NCBI RefSeq assembly: GCF_000427465.1
Contig: NZ_ATYB01000014.1
Coordinates: 2,069,570-2,133,569 of the forward strand
Length of the DNA stretch: 64,000 nucleotides
Direction: 5' to 3'
Source of the DNA: Sinorhizobium arboris LMG 14919
Lineage (GTDB): Bacteria > Pseudomonadota > Alphaproteobacteria > Rhizobiales > Rhizobiaceae
The position numbers were made by a program, and so were the translations under genes. Below the pieces are notes generated by a model that was not told the DNA's origin, ran no database searches, and saw nothing but the letters and a program-made list of their open reading frames with translations. Positions 53,708 through 63,211 of this stretch are shown one piece after another (the stretch's first letter is position 1; each line of letters opens with the position of its first letter).

Positions 53708-54586
53708 TTGAACGGCAACACGGCTTCCATGACGGTGTCGGATGTGATCAACGCACATTTCGCCGCGCTGACGCGCGCCGAAAGGCAGTTGGCGGAGACA
53801 CTTCTCGAAAATTACCCGGTCTCCGGTCTCGGCTCGATCACCACGGTTGCCGAGAACGCCGGCGTTTCGACGCCGACGGTCGCCCGCATGGTTCAGAAGC
53901 TCGGTTTTCGGGGATTCCCGGATTTCCAGGCGCGGCTACACCAGGAGCTCGAGGCGACCATCTCCAATCCGATCGCGAAACACGATCGCTGGGCGGCAAG
54001 CGCACCGGGAACCCACACGCTCAACCGTTTCGCCGATGCGATCATGGGCAATATGCGCCAGACGCTCTCCCAGATCGAACCTTCCGAATTCGACGCGGCC
54101 GCAGCCCTCGTCGCCGATCTGAAACGCAAGGTCTATCTCGTTGGGGGGCGCATTACCCGATCGCTTGCGGACTATTTCTTCACTCATCTTCAGGTCATCC
54201 GAACCGGCGTGACGCAGATCGCCGCGAACCCGAGTTCGTGGCCGCATTACGTGCTGGACATGCGGCCGGGGGACGTCCTCATCCTGTTCGACATCCGCCG
54301 TTACGAGCAGGAGATGGAAACGCTCGCCCGCTTCGCCCGAAACCGCGGCGTCGAGATCATCCTCTTCACCGACCAGTGGGGCTCTCCGGTCGCCAAGTCT
54401 TCATCGAAGGTCTTCCGCGCCCGGATCGAGGTTCCCTCGGCCTGGGACAGTTCCGTCATGCTCCTGTTCCTCGTGGAGACGCTGATCGAGGCCGTACAGA
54501 GCTCGAACTGGGACGAAACGCGGGACCGGATGAAGGCGCTGGAGGGCCTGTTCGATTCCACACGCATTTTCCGCAAGCCGGTCTAG
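53708..54586 (+). CDS. RpiR family transcriptional regulator (HTH plus SIS domain)
   Basis: A 292-residue regulator: N-terminal RpiR HTH (residues 10-85, SGLGSITTVAENAGVSTPTV with recognition helix before KLGFRGFPDFQARL), and a C-terminal SIS domain (VYLVGGRITRSLADYFFTHL near 140, VLILFDIRRYEQEMETLARF near 200) that normally binds sugar phosphates. TTG at 53708 is preferred because GAGGGG lies 6 nt upstream. ATG 53729 has no site. Divergent from the amidohydrolase-TRAP-GS operon and probably its regulator. It may also control the ABC importer downstream. Confidence 0.88.
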   Translation: MNGNTASMTVSDVINAHFAALTRAERQLAETLLENYPVSGLGSITTVAENAGVSTPTVARMVQKLGFRGFPDFQARLHQELEATISNPIAKHDRWAASAPGTHTLNRFADAIMGNMRQTLSQIEPSEFDAAAALVADLKRKVYLVGGRITRSLADYFFTHLQVIRTGVTQIAANPSSWPHYVLDMRPGDVLILFDIRRYEQEMETLARFARNRGVEIILFTDQWGSPVAKSSSKVFRARIEVPSAWDSSVMLLFLVETLIEAVQSSNWDETRDRMKALEGLFDSTRIFRKPV

Positions 54587-54697
54587 GAGGGCTCCGGCGG
54601 CTTGAAACTTAAAAAAGAAGGGCATTCAGGTAAAACTCGAATGCAACCGGAGCGGATCGATCCGAAGCCGACATCCGTGTCGCAGAAGGGACAAAGC

Positions 54698-54715
54698 CTG
54701 TCACATAAGCTTCAT
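54698..54715 (+). promoter_or_regulatory. Weak Pho-box-like site before the ABC importer
   Basis: CTGTCAC-ATAA-GCTTCAT resembles the PhoB tandem repeat (CTGTCAT, 4 nt, CTGTCAT): the first half matches well, the second in 4 of 7 positions. It lies 57 bp upstream of the binding-protein start. I recall related ABC genes in the S. meliloti Pho regulon, but cannot confirm that this is one. Confidence 0.3.
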
Positions 54716-54771
54716 CGCATATCTTTAACTGCATCGGCGAAATTGACTGAAAACCCATAAGGAGAACGCCA

Positions 54772-55875
54772 GTGATTTCAATGACTCAACGTCTGCTCTC
54801 GCTCTCGACTGCCATGCTGCTCGCAACGACGGCAGTAGCTGTTGCCGAGCCGAGCGAGGAGCTCATCGCAGCCGCCAAGAAGGAAGGCACGCTAACGACA
54901 ATCGCGCTCCCGCACACTTGGTGCGGGTACGGCGATCTGATCGCCGGCTTCAAGGCAAAGTACGGCATCGAAGTCAACGAACTGAACCCGGATGCGGGCT
55001 CCGGCGACGAGATCGAGGCGATCAAGGCCAACAAGGGCAATACCGGCCCGCAGGCACCTGACGTCATCGACGTCGGCCTCTCGTTCGGCCCCTCGGCCAA
55101 GGCCGAAGGCCTGATCCAGCCCTATAAGGTATCGACCTGGGACACGATCCCGGACGCCGCCAAGGATCCGGAAGGCTTCTGGTACGGTGATTATTACGGC
55201 GTCCTCTCCTTCGTGGTGAACACCGACATCGTCAAGGACGTGCCCAAGGACTGGGCGGACCTCAAGAAGTCCGACTATGCAAACTCGATCGCGCTCGCCG
55301 GCGATCCGCGCGCATCCAACCAGGCGGTGCAGGCGGTCTACGCCGCCGGCCTCGCAGCCGGCGAAACGGACGCGGCAAAGGCCGGCGAAGCGGGCCTGGC
55401 CTTCTTCGCCGAGGTAAACAAGGCCGGCAACTTCGTCCCGGTCATCGGCAAGTCCGCCTCGCTTGCACAAGGGTCGACGCCGATCATCATCGCCTGGGAC
55501 TATAACGGCCTCTCCTGGCGCGACAGCTTGAACGGCAATCCGCCGGTCGAAGTCGTCGTTCCGGATTCCGGCGTCGTCGCCGGCGTCTACGTGCAGGCGA
55601 TCTCTGCCTTTGCTCCGCATCCGAACGCTGCCAAGCTCTGGATGGAATATCTCTATTCGGACGAAGGTCAGCTCGGCTGGCTGAAGGGCTATTGCCACCC
55701 GATCCGCTTCAACGACCTCGTCAAGAACGGCAAGGTGCCGCAGGAGATGCTCGACAAGCTGCCGCCGGCCGAATCCTACGAAAAGGCCGTGTTCCCGACG
55801 CTCGACGAGCAGGCCAAGGGCAAGGAAGCGATCACCACCAAGTGGGATAGCGTCGTCGGCGCAAGCGTGAAGTAA
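54772..55875 (+). CDS. ABC transporter substrate-binding protein (bacterial SBP family 1)
   Basis: A 367-residue periplasmic protein with signal peptide ending VAVAEP (about residue 26). The mature part, with LPHTWCGYGDLIAGFKAKYG near residue 46, GSGDEIEAIKANKGN near 78, APDVIDVGLSFGPSAKAEG near 98 and IIIAWDYNGLSWRD near 235, fits the iron/thiamine/polyamine/aminophosphonate group of binding proteins. The conserved Tyr pair of ferric-iron binders is not evident, so iron is unlikely. GTG 54772 is used: AAGGAG lies 7 nt upstream, too far from ATG 54781. First gene of a four-gene importer. Confidence 0.88.
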   Translation: MISMTQRLLSLSTAMLLATTAVAVAEPSEELIAAAKKEGTLTTIALPHTWCGYGDLIAGFKAKYGIEVNELNPDAGSGDEIEAIKANKGNTGPQAPDVIDVGLSFGPSAKAEGLIQPYKVSTWDTIPDAAKDPEGFWYGDYYGVLSFVVNTDIVKDVPKDWADLKKSDYANSIALAGDPRASNQAVQAVYAAGLAAGETDAAKAGEAGLAFFAEVNKAGNFVPVIGKSASLAQGSTPIIIAWDYNGLSWRDSLNGNPPVEVVVPDSGVVAGVYVQAISAFAPHPNAAKLWMEYLYSDEGQLGWLKGYCHPIRFNDLVKNGKVPQEMLDKLPPAESYEKAVFPTLDEQAKGKEAITTKWDSVVGASVK

Positions 55876-55952
55876 CTGCCATTGCGTGCCTCCCTGCCCG
55901 AAGTTTGGCGGGGAGGTCATTTTCCTCCGATGCCGGGACAGCCGAAAGCTTT

Positions 55953-56831
55953 ATGACCACGACAACAGCAGCACCTCTGATCAGCAAACGAGCGATTATC
56001 GACTGGCTGGGCATTGCACCCTTCATGATCTTCGCGCTGATGTTCCTGGTCGTCCCGACGCTCTATCTCGTCACCGGCGCCTTTCTGACGCCGGCGGGCG
56101 AGTTCACCTTCAAGAACATCGCCGACCTCTTCACCCCGTCGATCCTCTCCGCCTACTGGATTTCGATCCGGGTGTCGGTCGCTTCGTCGCTCGGCGGCGC
56201 CCTCATCGGCTTCTTCCTTGCCTGGGCCATCGTGCTCGGCGGCATGCCGACGTGGATCCGTTCCGGCCTTCTTACCTTTTCCGGCGTCGCCTCCAACTTC
56301 GCGGGCGTTCCGCTCGCCTTCGCCTTTCTCGCCACCCTCGGCCGCACCGGGCTCGTCACCGTGTTTCTGCGCGACTGGTTCGGCTTCAATCTCTATTCGA
56401 CCGGCTTCAATCTCCTGAGCTTCCTCGGCCTCACCATCACCTACATGTATTTCCAGATCCCGCTGATGGTGCTGATCCTGACGCCGGCGCTCGACGGCAT
56501 GAAGAAGGAGTGGCGCGAAGCCTCCGAAATTCTCGGCGCCTCCACCTGGCAATACTGGCGCATGGTGGCGCTGCCGATCCTCTGGCCGAGCCTGCTGGGC
56601 ACGACGCTCCTGCTCTTCGCCAACGCCTTCGGCGCGATCGCCACCGCCTACGCGCTGACCGGCAGTTCGCTCAATATCGTGCCGATCCTGCTCTATGCGC
56701 AGATCCGTGGCGACGTGCTCCATAATCCGAACCTCGGCTATGCGCTGGCGCTCGGCATGATCGTCATCACCGGCATCTCCAATATTCTCTATATCTGGCT
56801 GCGGATCCGCGCCGAACGGTGGCAGAAATGA
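55953..56831 (+). CDS. ABC transporter permease 1 (polyamine/iron-type)
   Basis: A 292-residue inner-membrane permease with six helices and the EAA loop EWREASEILGASTWQYWRMV near residue 190 that docks to the ATPase. The architecture is that of PotB-like permeases. An upstream TTG in frame is unlikely. It follows the binding protein by 77 bp and overlaps the next permease by 4 bp. Confidence 0.9.
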   Translation: MTTTTAAPLISKRAIIDWLGIAPFMIFALMFLVVPTLYLVTGAFLTPAGEFTFKNIADLFTPSILSAYWISIRVSVASSLGGALIGFFLAWAIVLGGMPTWIRSGLLTFSGVASNFAGVPLAFAFLATLGRTGLVTVFLRDWFGFNLYSTGFNLLSFLGLTITYMYFQIPLMVLILTPALDGMKKEWREASEILGASTWQYWRMVALPILWPSLLGTTLLLFANAFGAIATAYALTGSSLNIVPILLYAQIRGDVLHNPNLGYALALGMIVITGISNILYIWLRIRAERWQK

Positions 56832-57616
56832 AAGCAAGACGTCTCGGCGCCTGGATCGCCATCGCCATCGGAGCGAGCTACTTCATCATTCCGCTGCTCG
56901 GAACGCTGGAATTCTCGCTGCGCATGCGCCGCGACGCCTATTCCTTCGACGCCTACCGGTCGGTCTTCTCCGACTTCCAGTTTCGCGAGACCTTCGGCTA
57001 TTCGATGCTGATGGCGTTTTTCACGATCATCTTCGGCATGCTGCTGGTGGTGCCGACGGCCTATTGGGTGCGGCTGCGCTTGCCGCAGGTCCGCCCGATT
57101 ATCGAGTTCATCACGCTGCTGCCGCTCGTTATCCCCGCGATCGTCATCGTCTTCGGCTATCTCAGGCTTTACAACTCCTCGTCGATCCTGCCGCTGACCG
57201 GCTCCACCTCCGGCACCAACGCCCTCCTGATGTTTTCCTATATGACGCTGTCGCTTCCTTACATGTATCGCGCCGTCGACACGGCGATGCGGGCGATCGA
57301 CGTCAGAACGCTCACGGAGGCTGCCGAAAGCCTGGGCGCCAAATGGCCAACCATTCTCTTTCGCTGCATTTTTCCGAATGTGATGAGCGGCGTACTCTCC
57401 GGGGCCTTCATCACCTTCGCGATCGTCATGGGCGAATTCACCATGGCGGCGCTGCTCAACCGGCCCGCCTTCGGCCCCTATCTGCAGCTTGTCGGCGCCA
57501 ACAAAGCCTACGAGCCCTCGGCGCTCGCCGTCATCGCGTTCGCGATCACCTGGCTCAGCATGGGACTGATCCAGCTCGTGTCGCGCTTCCAGAAATCCGC
57601 TCCGGCCAAGGCTTGA
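56828..57616 (+). CDS. ABC transporter permease 2 (polyamine/iron-type)
   Basis: A 262-residue PotC-like permease: six helices, MKARRLGAWIAIAIGASYFI at the start, and the EAA loop TLTEAAESLGAKWPTILFRC near residue 165. It is coupled by ATGA overlap to permease 1 and lies 4 bp before the ATPase gene. It forms the membrane heterodimer of the importer. Confidence 0.9.
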   Translation: MKARRLGAWIAIAIGASYFIIPLLGTLEFSLRMRRDAYSFDAYRSVFSDFQFRETFGYSMLMAFFTIIFGMLLVVPTAYWVRLRLPQVRPIIEFITLLPLVIPAIVIVFGYLRLYNSSSILPLTGSTSGTNALLMFSYMTLSLPYMYRAVDTAMRAIDVRTLTEAAESLGAKWPTILFRCIFPNVMSGVLSGAFITFAIVMGEFTMAALLNRPAFGPYLQLVGANKAYEPSALAVIAFAITWLSMGLIQLVSRFQKSAPAKA

Positions 57617-57620
57617 TCAA

Positions 57621-58682
57621 ATGGCATTCCTGCAACTGACCAACATACAGAAATCCTTCGGCCCGGTTCAGGTCGTGCATAATTTCGACATGGGAATCGA
57701 AAAAGGAGAGTTCGTCTCCTTCCTCGGTCCCTCCGGCTGCGGCAAGACGACGGTTCTGCGCATGATTGCCGGTTTCGAGACGCCCTCCGGGGGCTCGATC
57801 TTCATCGACGGCAAGGACCAGGGCGCGCTGAAGCCGAACCAGCGAAATATCGGCATGGTTTTTCAGGCCTATGCGCTCTTTCCCAACATGAACGTTCACG
57901 ACAATGTCGCCTTCGGCCTCAAGGTCGCCGGCGCCTCCAAAACGGAGACCGCGGCCCGGGTGAAGCAGATGCTCGGATTGATCAAGCTCGAGCATCTGGC
58001 GGATCGCTTCCCCTATCAACTCTCCGGCGGCCAGCAGCAGCGCGTGGCGCTTGCCCGCGCCATAGCCGTCAAGCCGCAGGTGCTGCTCCTCGACGAGCCG
58101 CTTTCCGCGCTCGATGCAAAAATCCGCATCTCGCTGCGGGAGGAAATCCGGCAGATCCAGCAGCAGCTCGGCATCACCACGGTGTTCGTGACGCACGACC
58201 AGGAGGAGGCACTGTCGATCTCCGACCGGATCGTCGTCATGAATGCCGGCCGCGCCGATCAGATCGGCACGCCCTTCGAAATCTACAACACCCCGGCGAC
58301 ACGCTTCGTCGCCTCCTTCGTCGGCACGCTCAACATAATCGAGGGCAAGGTGGCCGATCCCGCAAGCGGTGCCGTCACCATCGGCGGGCAGCGGATTTCG
58401 CTGAAAGAGCCGATAGCCGGGGCGAAGGGCGGCGACAGCATTTCGCTGGCACTGAGGCCGGAAGCGGGCTCGATCGCCGAGGGCGCCAGGGGCGATACCG
58501 CGCTTCCGGGGCAAGTCGTATCGAGAAGCTTTCTCGGCTCCGTCATCCGCACCAAGCTGCGGGTCGGCGAAGACATCATCTCCTTCGACATGTTCAACGA
58601 CCCGGGCATGGCCCCACCGGTCGCCGGCGAGAGCGTCACGCTGCGTTTCGCGGCAAAGGACCTGCTCGTCATCCGCGAATAG
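57621..58682 (+). CDS. ABC transporter ATP-binding protein (PotA/FbpC-like)
   Basis: A 353-residue ATPase: Walker A FLGPSGCGKTTVLRM near residue 36, signature YQLSGGQQQRVALARA near 133, Walker B LLLDEPLSALD near 155, switch His in FVTHDQEEALSISD near 190. A C-terminal TOBE-like regulatory domain (about 240-353) is present, as in polyamine and iron importers. With the three preceding genes it completes a binding-protein-dependent importer. The substrate is unknown: polyamine, thiamine-like, or aminophosphonate remain possible. Confidence 0.92.
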   Translation: MAFLQLTNIQKSFGPVQVVHNFDMGIEKGEFVSFLGPSGCGKTTVLRMIAGFETPSGGSIFIDGKDQGALKPNQRNIGMVFQAYALFPNMNVHDNVAFGLKVAGASKTETAARVKQMLGLIKLEHLADRFPYQLSGGQQQRVALARAIAVKPQVLLLDEPLSALDAKIRISLREEIRQIQQQLGITTVFVTHDQEEALSISDRIVVMNAGRADQIGTPFEIYNTPATRFVASFVGTLNIIEGKVADPASGAVTIGGQRISLKEPIAGAKGGDSISLALRPEAGSIAEGARGDTALPGQVVSRSFLGSVIRTKLRVGEDIISFDMFNDPGMAPPVAGESVTLRFAAKDLLVIRE

Positions 58683-58799
58683 AGCAGCCGGAACGAATTG
58701 TTCGGGGGCGTGAAATCCTTGGAAAATTCTGTCGTGATTTTTCGCTTTCACGTCGCAGCGCAGATTTGACGGCGGCGAAACAGCCGCTATAGTCGCAGG

Positions 58800-59527
<728 letters not shown>

Positions 59528-59548
59528 TCTGCTGGAACGTTGGATCGG

Positions 59549-59582
59549 AAAGGGGCGCGGCCGCTATCGGCCGCGCCCCTTT
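59549..59582 (+). terminator. Intrinsic terminator of ribH
   Basis: A perfect 15-bp stem, AAAGGGGCGCGGCCG with CGGCCGCGCCCCTTT, closes a CTAT loop 22 bp after the ribH stop. Strong stem with U-ended 3' arm makes ribH a single-gene transcript. Confidence 0.9.
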
Positions 59583-59688
59583 CATTGAAGCGATTGAAAA
59601 CCCGCGCCGCCCGCGCTAATAAACTTGACTATATTTGGAAGGAATACTGCGGTCGGACCAGGGCGCCGGCAGGACCGAGAAGGCGACG

Positions 59689-60573
59689 ATGACATTCCAG
59701 CCGCGCATGCAGAACAGGATCAGCGGGTTTTCGATCATAGGCGGTCTCAACCGCCGAGAGTGGAACGGTGTGATCGCGGATGTCTGGGATGTGGAATGCG
59801 TTCCGCATGCGGGCGGCTATTATGTCGCCGAGGACCCCCGCATGTTCATCGTGCTCGATGCCAAGGGCGGCGGCAATTGCAAGGTGAAGCTCGCAGCGAA
59901 CGGCAAGGGTGCCGTCCAGAACTATCATCGGCAGGCCCTCTCCTATATTCCGGCCGGAATGGAGCTCTGGACCGATGTCGTCGACATCCATTACATCCGG
60001 CATCTCGATCTGCACTTCGATGTCGATGGGCTCGGCAGGCGCCTGAAGGAAGACCTGGACGCCGCGGCAATCGAAACGCCCCGGCTGATGTTCCAGGACG
60101 AACGCTTCCTCACGCTCGCCGGCCTGATCGCAGCCGAGTGCCTCAATCCCCAGCCCCTCCACGATCTTTACGGCGACGGCCTTACGGTGGCGCTTTTCAT
60201 CGATCTCATGAAGATCGGCAAGCGCAGCGGCCGCAAGCGCAGCCAGCTTGCGGCGTGGCAGTTGCGGCGGGCCGTCGACTTCATCGAGGAGAATTTTGCC
60301 CGCAACGTCCGGCTCGAGGAACTCGCCGACCTCACCGGCCTCTCCCAGTCGCATTTCAGCCATGCCTTCAAGGCCTCGACGGGTGTAGCGCCCCATCAAT
60401 GGCACATGAATGCACGAGTCGAACGGGCAAAGCAGATGCTGCTCAAGTCCGACGCCACATTGACGTCGATTTCCGCCGAGACGGGTTTCGCGGATCAGGC
60501 GCATTTCACCCGCGTTTTTCGCAGGATGGTGGGCACGACTCCGGCTTACTGGAAGAAAAGTCACACCGCCTGA
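59689..60573 (+). CDS. AraC family transcriptional regulator
   Basis: A 294-residue regulator with a divergent N-terminal sensing domain (residues 1-180) and a C-terminal double HTH: ARNVRLEELADLTGLSQSHF near 205-225 and AETGFADQAHFTRVFRRMVG near 265. It lies 160 bp upstream of the TonB receptor on the same strand. In S. meliloti, as I recall, an AraC regulator in this position controls the hydroxamate siderophore receptor, probably sensing the iron-siderophore. ATG 59689 follows GAGAAGG; an ATG 54 bp upstream is less likely. Confidence 0.87.
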   Translation: MTFQPRMQNRISGFSIIGGLNRREWNGVIADVWDVECVPHAGGYYVAEDPRMFIVLDAKGGGNCKVKLAANGKGAVQNYHRQALSYIPAGMELWTDVVDIHYIRHLDLHFDVDGLGRRLKEDLDAAAIETPRLMFQDERFLTLAGLIAAECLNPQPLHDLYGDGLTVALFIDLMKIGKRSGRKRSQLAAWQLRRAVDFIEENFARNVRLEELADLTGLSQSHFSHAFKASTGVAPHQWHMNARVERAKQMLLKSDATLTSISAETGFADQAHFTRVFRRMVGTTPAYWKKSHTA

Positions 60574-60650
60574 CGAGTCCGCCGGCACCACGCAATTTTG
60601 CCCAAAATCGTTCAATTTCCTGATATCGGGACAAGCGCGGCCAGAATAGT

Positions 60651-60665
60651 TGATCTAGACACTCA
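60651..60665. promoter_or_regulatory. Iron-responsive operator (RirA-type TGA-N9-TCA)
   Basis: TGA-TCTAGACAC-TCA, exactly the TGA-N9-TCA form of rhizobial iron-responsive operators, lies 69 bp upstream of the receptor start codon and between the AraC stop and the receptor. RirA represses such promoters when iron is plentiful. Binding is inferred from the motif and target. Confidence 0.65.
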
Positions 60666-60733
60666 TCTTATCGTTGACAGTGCCGGTCACGCGGGGCAAC
60701 GGCGGGGCCGGCCGATTTCGGGGCACGAATGAG

Positions 60734-62956
60734 ATGAAGTGCAGGATTCGCGGGGCGCATCTGAAGACTCTTTTGGCGAGCGGAGCGGCGCTCGCGCCGC
60801 TGATGATGAGCGGAATGGCGCTGGCGCAGGAGGGAAGCGCCACACAGCTTGAGCGAATCGTCGTCGAGGGCGGCAATGGGGCGGGAGCTACCGCGACCGG
60901 ACCAGTGGACGGCTACGTCGCAAAGGCGACCGCGACCGGGTCGAAGACCGCCACGCCGCTCAACGAAATCCCCCAGTCGGTCTCCGTCGTCGGGCGTGAG
61001 GAACTGGACGATCGCGCCGTGGTCAACAAGGTCGATGAAGCATTGCGCTATACGCCGGGCGTCCTGTCGGCACCGTTCGGCACCGATCCGGACACGGACT
61101 GGTTCTACATCCGCGGCTTCGATGCGGCACAGACAGGCCTCTTCCTCGACAGCCTGCCACTCTTCAGCTTCGCCTTCGGCAACTTCCAGATCGACCCCTT
61201 CATGCTGGAGCGGATAGAGGTGCTCAAAGGGCCTGCCTCCGTCATCTACGGCGGGTCCAATCCGGGCGGCATCATCAACCTGATCAGCAAACGGCCGCTT
61301 GACGAGCCGCTGTACTACACCGAGGCCGGCATCAACAGCAACGGCAACGCCTTCACCGGCTTCGACGTCAGCGACAAGCTGAACGATGACGGAACGGTTC
61401 GCTACCGCCTCACCGGCAAGGTTGCCGGCGGCGACAACTATTCGGACTATTCCGAAGACCTGCGCGGCTTCATCCTTCCTCAGGTAACCTATGCGCCTGA
61501 TGACGCAACCAGCCTGACCGTCTTCGGCCTGCTTCAGGGCCTCGATCAGGTCCATGTAGGCAACGGCTTCCTGCCTTATGTCGGAACCGTCGAAGACGCG
61601 CCCTTCGGCAAGATCGACCGCGACGCCTATTTCGGCGAGCCTGACATCGACGAGGGAAGCTACGCCCAGCAGATGCTCGGTTACGAGTTCACGCACGATT
61701 TCGACAGCGGCTGGACGTTCACCCAGAACGCACGCTACGCCCATCTTCACAAACACGAGAAGTACCCGTACCCCTACGGCTATGTCGGTCCGGGCTTCGG
61801 GAACGTAGAGCCCATCGCTCCTGACTACCTTCTAAACCGCATCGGTTTCGAGGCGACGTCGAAGGTCGACAGCTTCGCGATCGACAACCGGGTGGAAACG
61901 GATTTCGATCTCGGCGCCACAAATCACACATTCGTCGCCGGCCTCGACTACAAATACTACCGCCTCGACCATATCGGGGCGTCAGGAGGCGCAACGCCGA
62001 TCAGCCCCACCGACCCGGTCTACGGCGTGCCGCAGGGCCCGACTGCCGTCTATATCAATCAGATTTTCACACAGCAGCAGATCGGCATCTATGCGCAGGA
62101 CCAGGTGCGCTTCGGCGATGGCTGGCTCGTCACCCTCAATGGGCGCTACGACTATGTCGATACGGACCTCAAGAACGGCGCGACCGCTTGGGCCGGACCT
62201 TCCAACTTCGGATATGACGACGGCGCGCTCAGCGGTCGTGCTGGTCTGGCATACGAATTCGACAACGGCTTCACGCCCTATGTGAGCGTCGCGACCTTCT
62301 TCAATCCGCTCGTAGGCTCACGCGACTCGAACCCTGATCCTGCGATCACCACTTTAGTGCCGCTGAAGCCTGAAGAAGGCTATCAGTACGAAGCGGGAAT
62401 CAAATACGAACCGACATTCATCGATGGATTGTTCACCGCCTCGATTTTCGAGATAACCAAGCAGAATGTCCAGGTGACCGACACCCTCGGGATCTCCACG
62501 CAGCTCGGCGAAGTGCGCTCCCGTGGCTTCGAGCTCGAAGGCAAGATCAACCTCGACGAAAACTGGAAGATTATCTCGGCGTTCAGCTATACCGACCTCG
62601 AGATTACGGAAGACACCAATCCGTCGCTGCTCGGCAAGTCGCCCTATCTCATACCTGAAACGCAGGCTGCCCTGTGGCTGGACTACACCGTGACCAGCGG
62701 CGCGCTCGAAGGCATGAGCCTCGGTGCAGGCGTACGCCGCCAGGGCGAGTCCTGGGCCGATGCCGCGAACACGAAAAAAGTTCCGGCGGCGACGCTCGTG
62801 GATGCCGCTATCCGCTACGAGAAGAACGACTGGACGGCGTCGCTCAACGTCGCCAACCTCTTCGACAAGGAATATGTCGCCGGATGCCAGGGTCTCCTGA
62901 CCTGCGGCTACGGCGAAAGCAGGACCTTCACGCTGAAACTCAGCAAGAAGTGGTAA
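60734..62956 (+). CDS. TonB-dependent ferric hydroxamate siderophore receptor
   Basis: A 740-residue outer-membrane receptor: signal peptide ending MALAQEG (about residue 32), TonB box-like LERIVVEGG near 38, plug domain (about 60-190) with KTATPLNEIPQSVSVVGREE and PASVIYGGSNPGGIINLISK, then a 22-strand barrel ending SRTFTLKLSKKW with the terminal aromatic. The FhuA/FoxA class of plug sequence suggests ferrichrome or ferrioxamine B as ligand (I recall FoxA at this position in S. meliloti). It follows the AraC regulator and an iron box. ATG 60734 is preferred over 60674. Confidence 0.9.
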   Translation: MKCRIRGAHLKTLLASGAALAPLMMSGMALAQEGSATQLERIVVEGGNGAGATATGPVDGYVAKATATGSKTATPLNEIPQSVSVVGREELDDRAVVNKVDEALRYTPGVLSAPFGTDPDTDWFYIRGFDAAQTGLFLDSLPLFSFAFGNFQIDPFMLERIEVLKGPASVIYGGSNPGGIINLISKRPLDEPLYYTEAGINSNGNAFTGFDVSDKLNDDGTVRYRLTGKVAGGDNYSDYSEDLRGFILPQVTYAPDDATSLTVFGLLQGLDQVHVGNGFLPYVGTVEDAPFGKIDRDAYFGEPDIDEGSYAQQMLGYEFTHDFDSGWTFTQNARYAHLHKHEKYPYPYGYVGPGFGNVEPIAPDYLLNRIGFEATSKVDSFAIDNRVETDFDLGATNHTFVAGLDYKYYRLDHIGASGGATPISPTDPVYGVPQGPTAVYINQIFTQQQIGIYAQDQVRFGDGWLVTLNGRYDYVDTDLKNGATAWAGPSNFGYDDGALSGRAGLAYEFDNGFTPYVSVATFFNPLVGSRDSNPDPAITTLVPLKPEEGYQYEAGIKYEPTFIDGLFTASIFEITKQNVQVTDTLGISTQLGEVRSRGFELEGKINLDENWKIISAFSYTDLEITEDTNPSLLGKSPYLIPETQAALWLDYTVTSGALEGMSLGAGVRRQGESWADAANTKKVPAATLVDAAIRYEKNDWTASLNVANLFDKEYVAGCQGLLTCGYGESRTFTLKLSKKW

Positions 62957-62984
62957 CGGGCGGCACTTCGCCCCTCAACCGCCT

Positions 62985-63090
62985 GCCGGCACTTCTCCCC
63001 GCAGGCGGCGAAGGAGACTCACGGCACTCGCCACCCGTCCCTTCTCCCGGTCAGAAGGAGGAGAAAGGCGCGGCAGCGGGATGAGGGCCG
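62985..63090. repeat. Degenerate palindromic intergenic repeat
   Basis: CTGCCGGCACTTCTCCCCGC and CCTTCTCCCGGTCAGAAGGA with GCAGCGGGATGAGGG form partly folding, C-rich blocks of the type common between rhizobial genes. No U-tailed hairpin is present. The rest of the 62957-63211 gap holds the promoter of the downstream binding protein, with no convincing Pho box. Confidence 0.4.
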
Positions 63091-63211
63091 CCCCGCTCAT
63101 CGATGGAAACTTTCATCTTTCCATCATGCAGATTGGCAAAGACTGTCACACTCAGCTGGTAGCAAGCGCCCGGCTTCATTCGTGCCACCAATCTGCAAGG
63201 AGCGTTTTGCA

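Noticed and set aside
63140..63170. CTGTCAC upstream of the UgpB-like gene as a Pho box
   Set aside because: Only one half-site matches. No second repeat at the 11-bp period.
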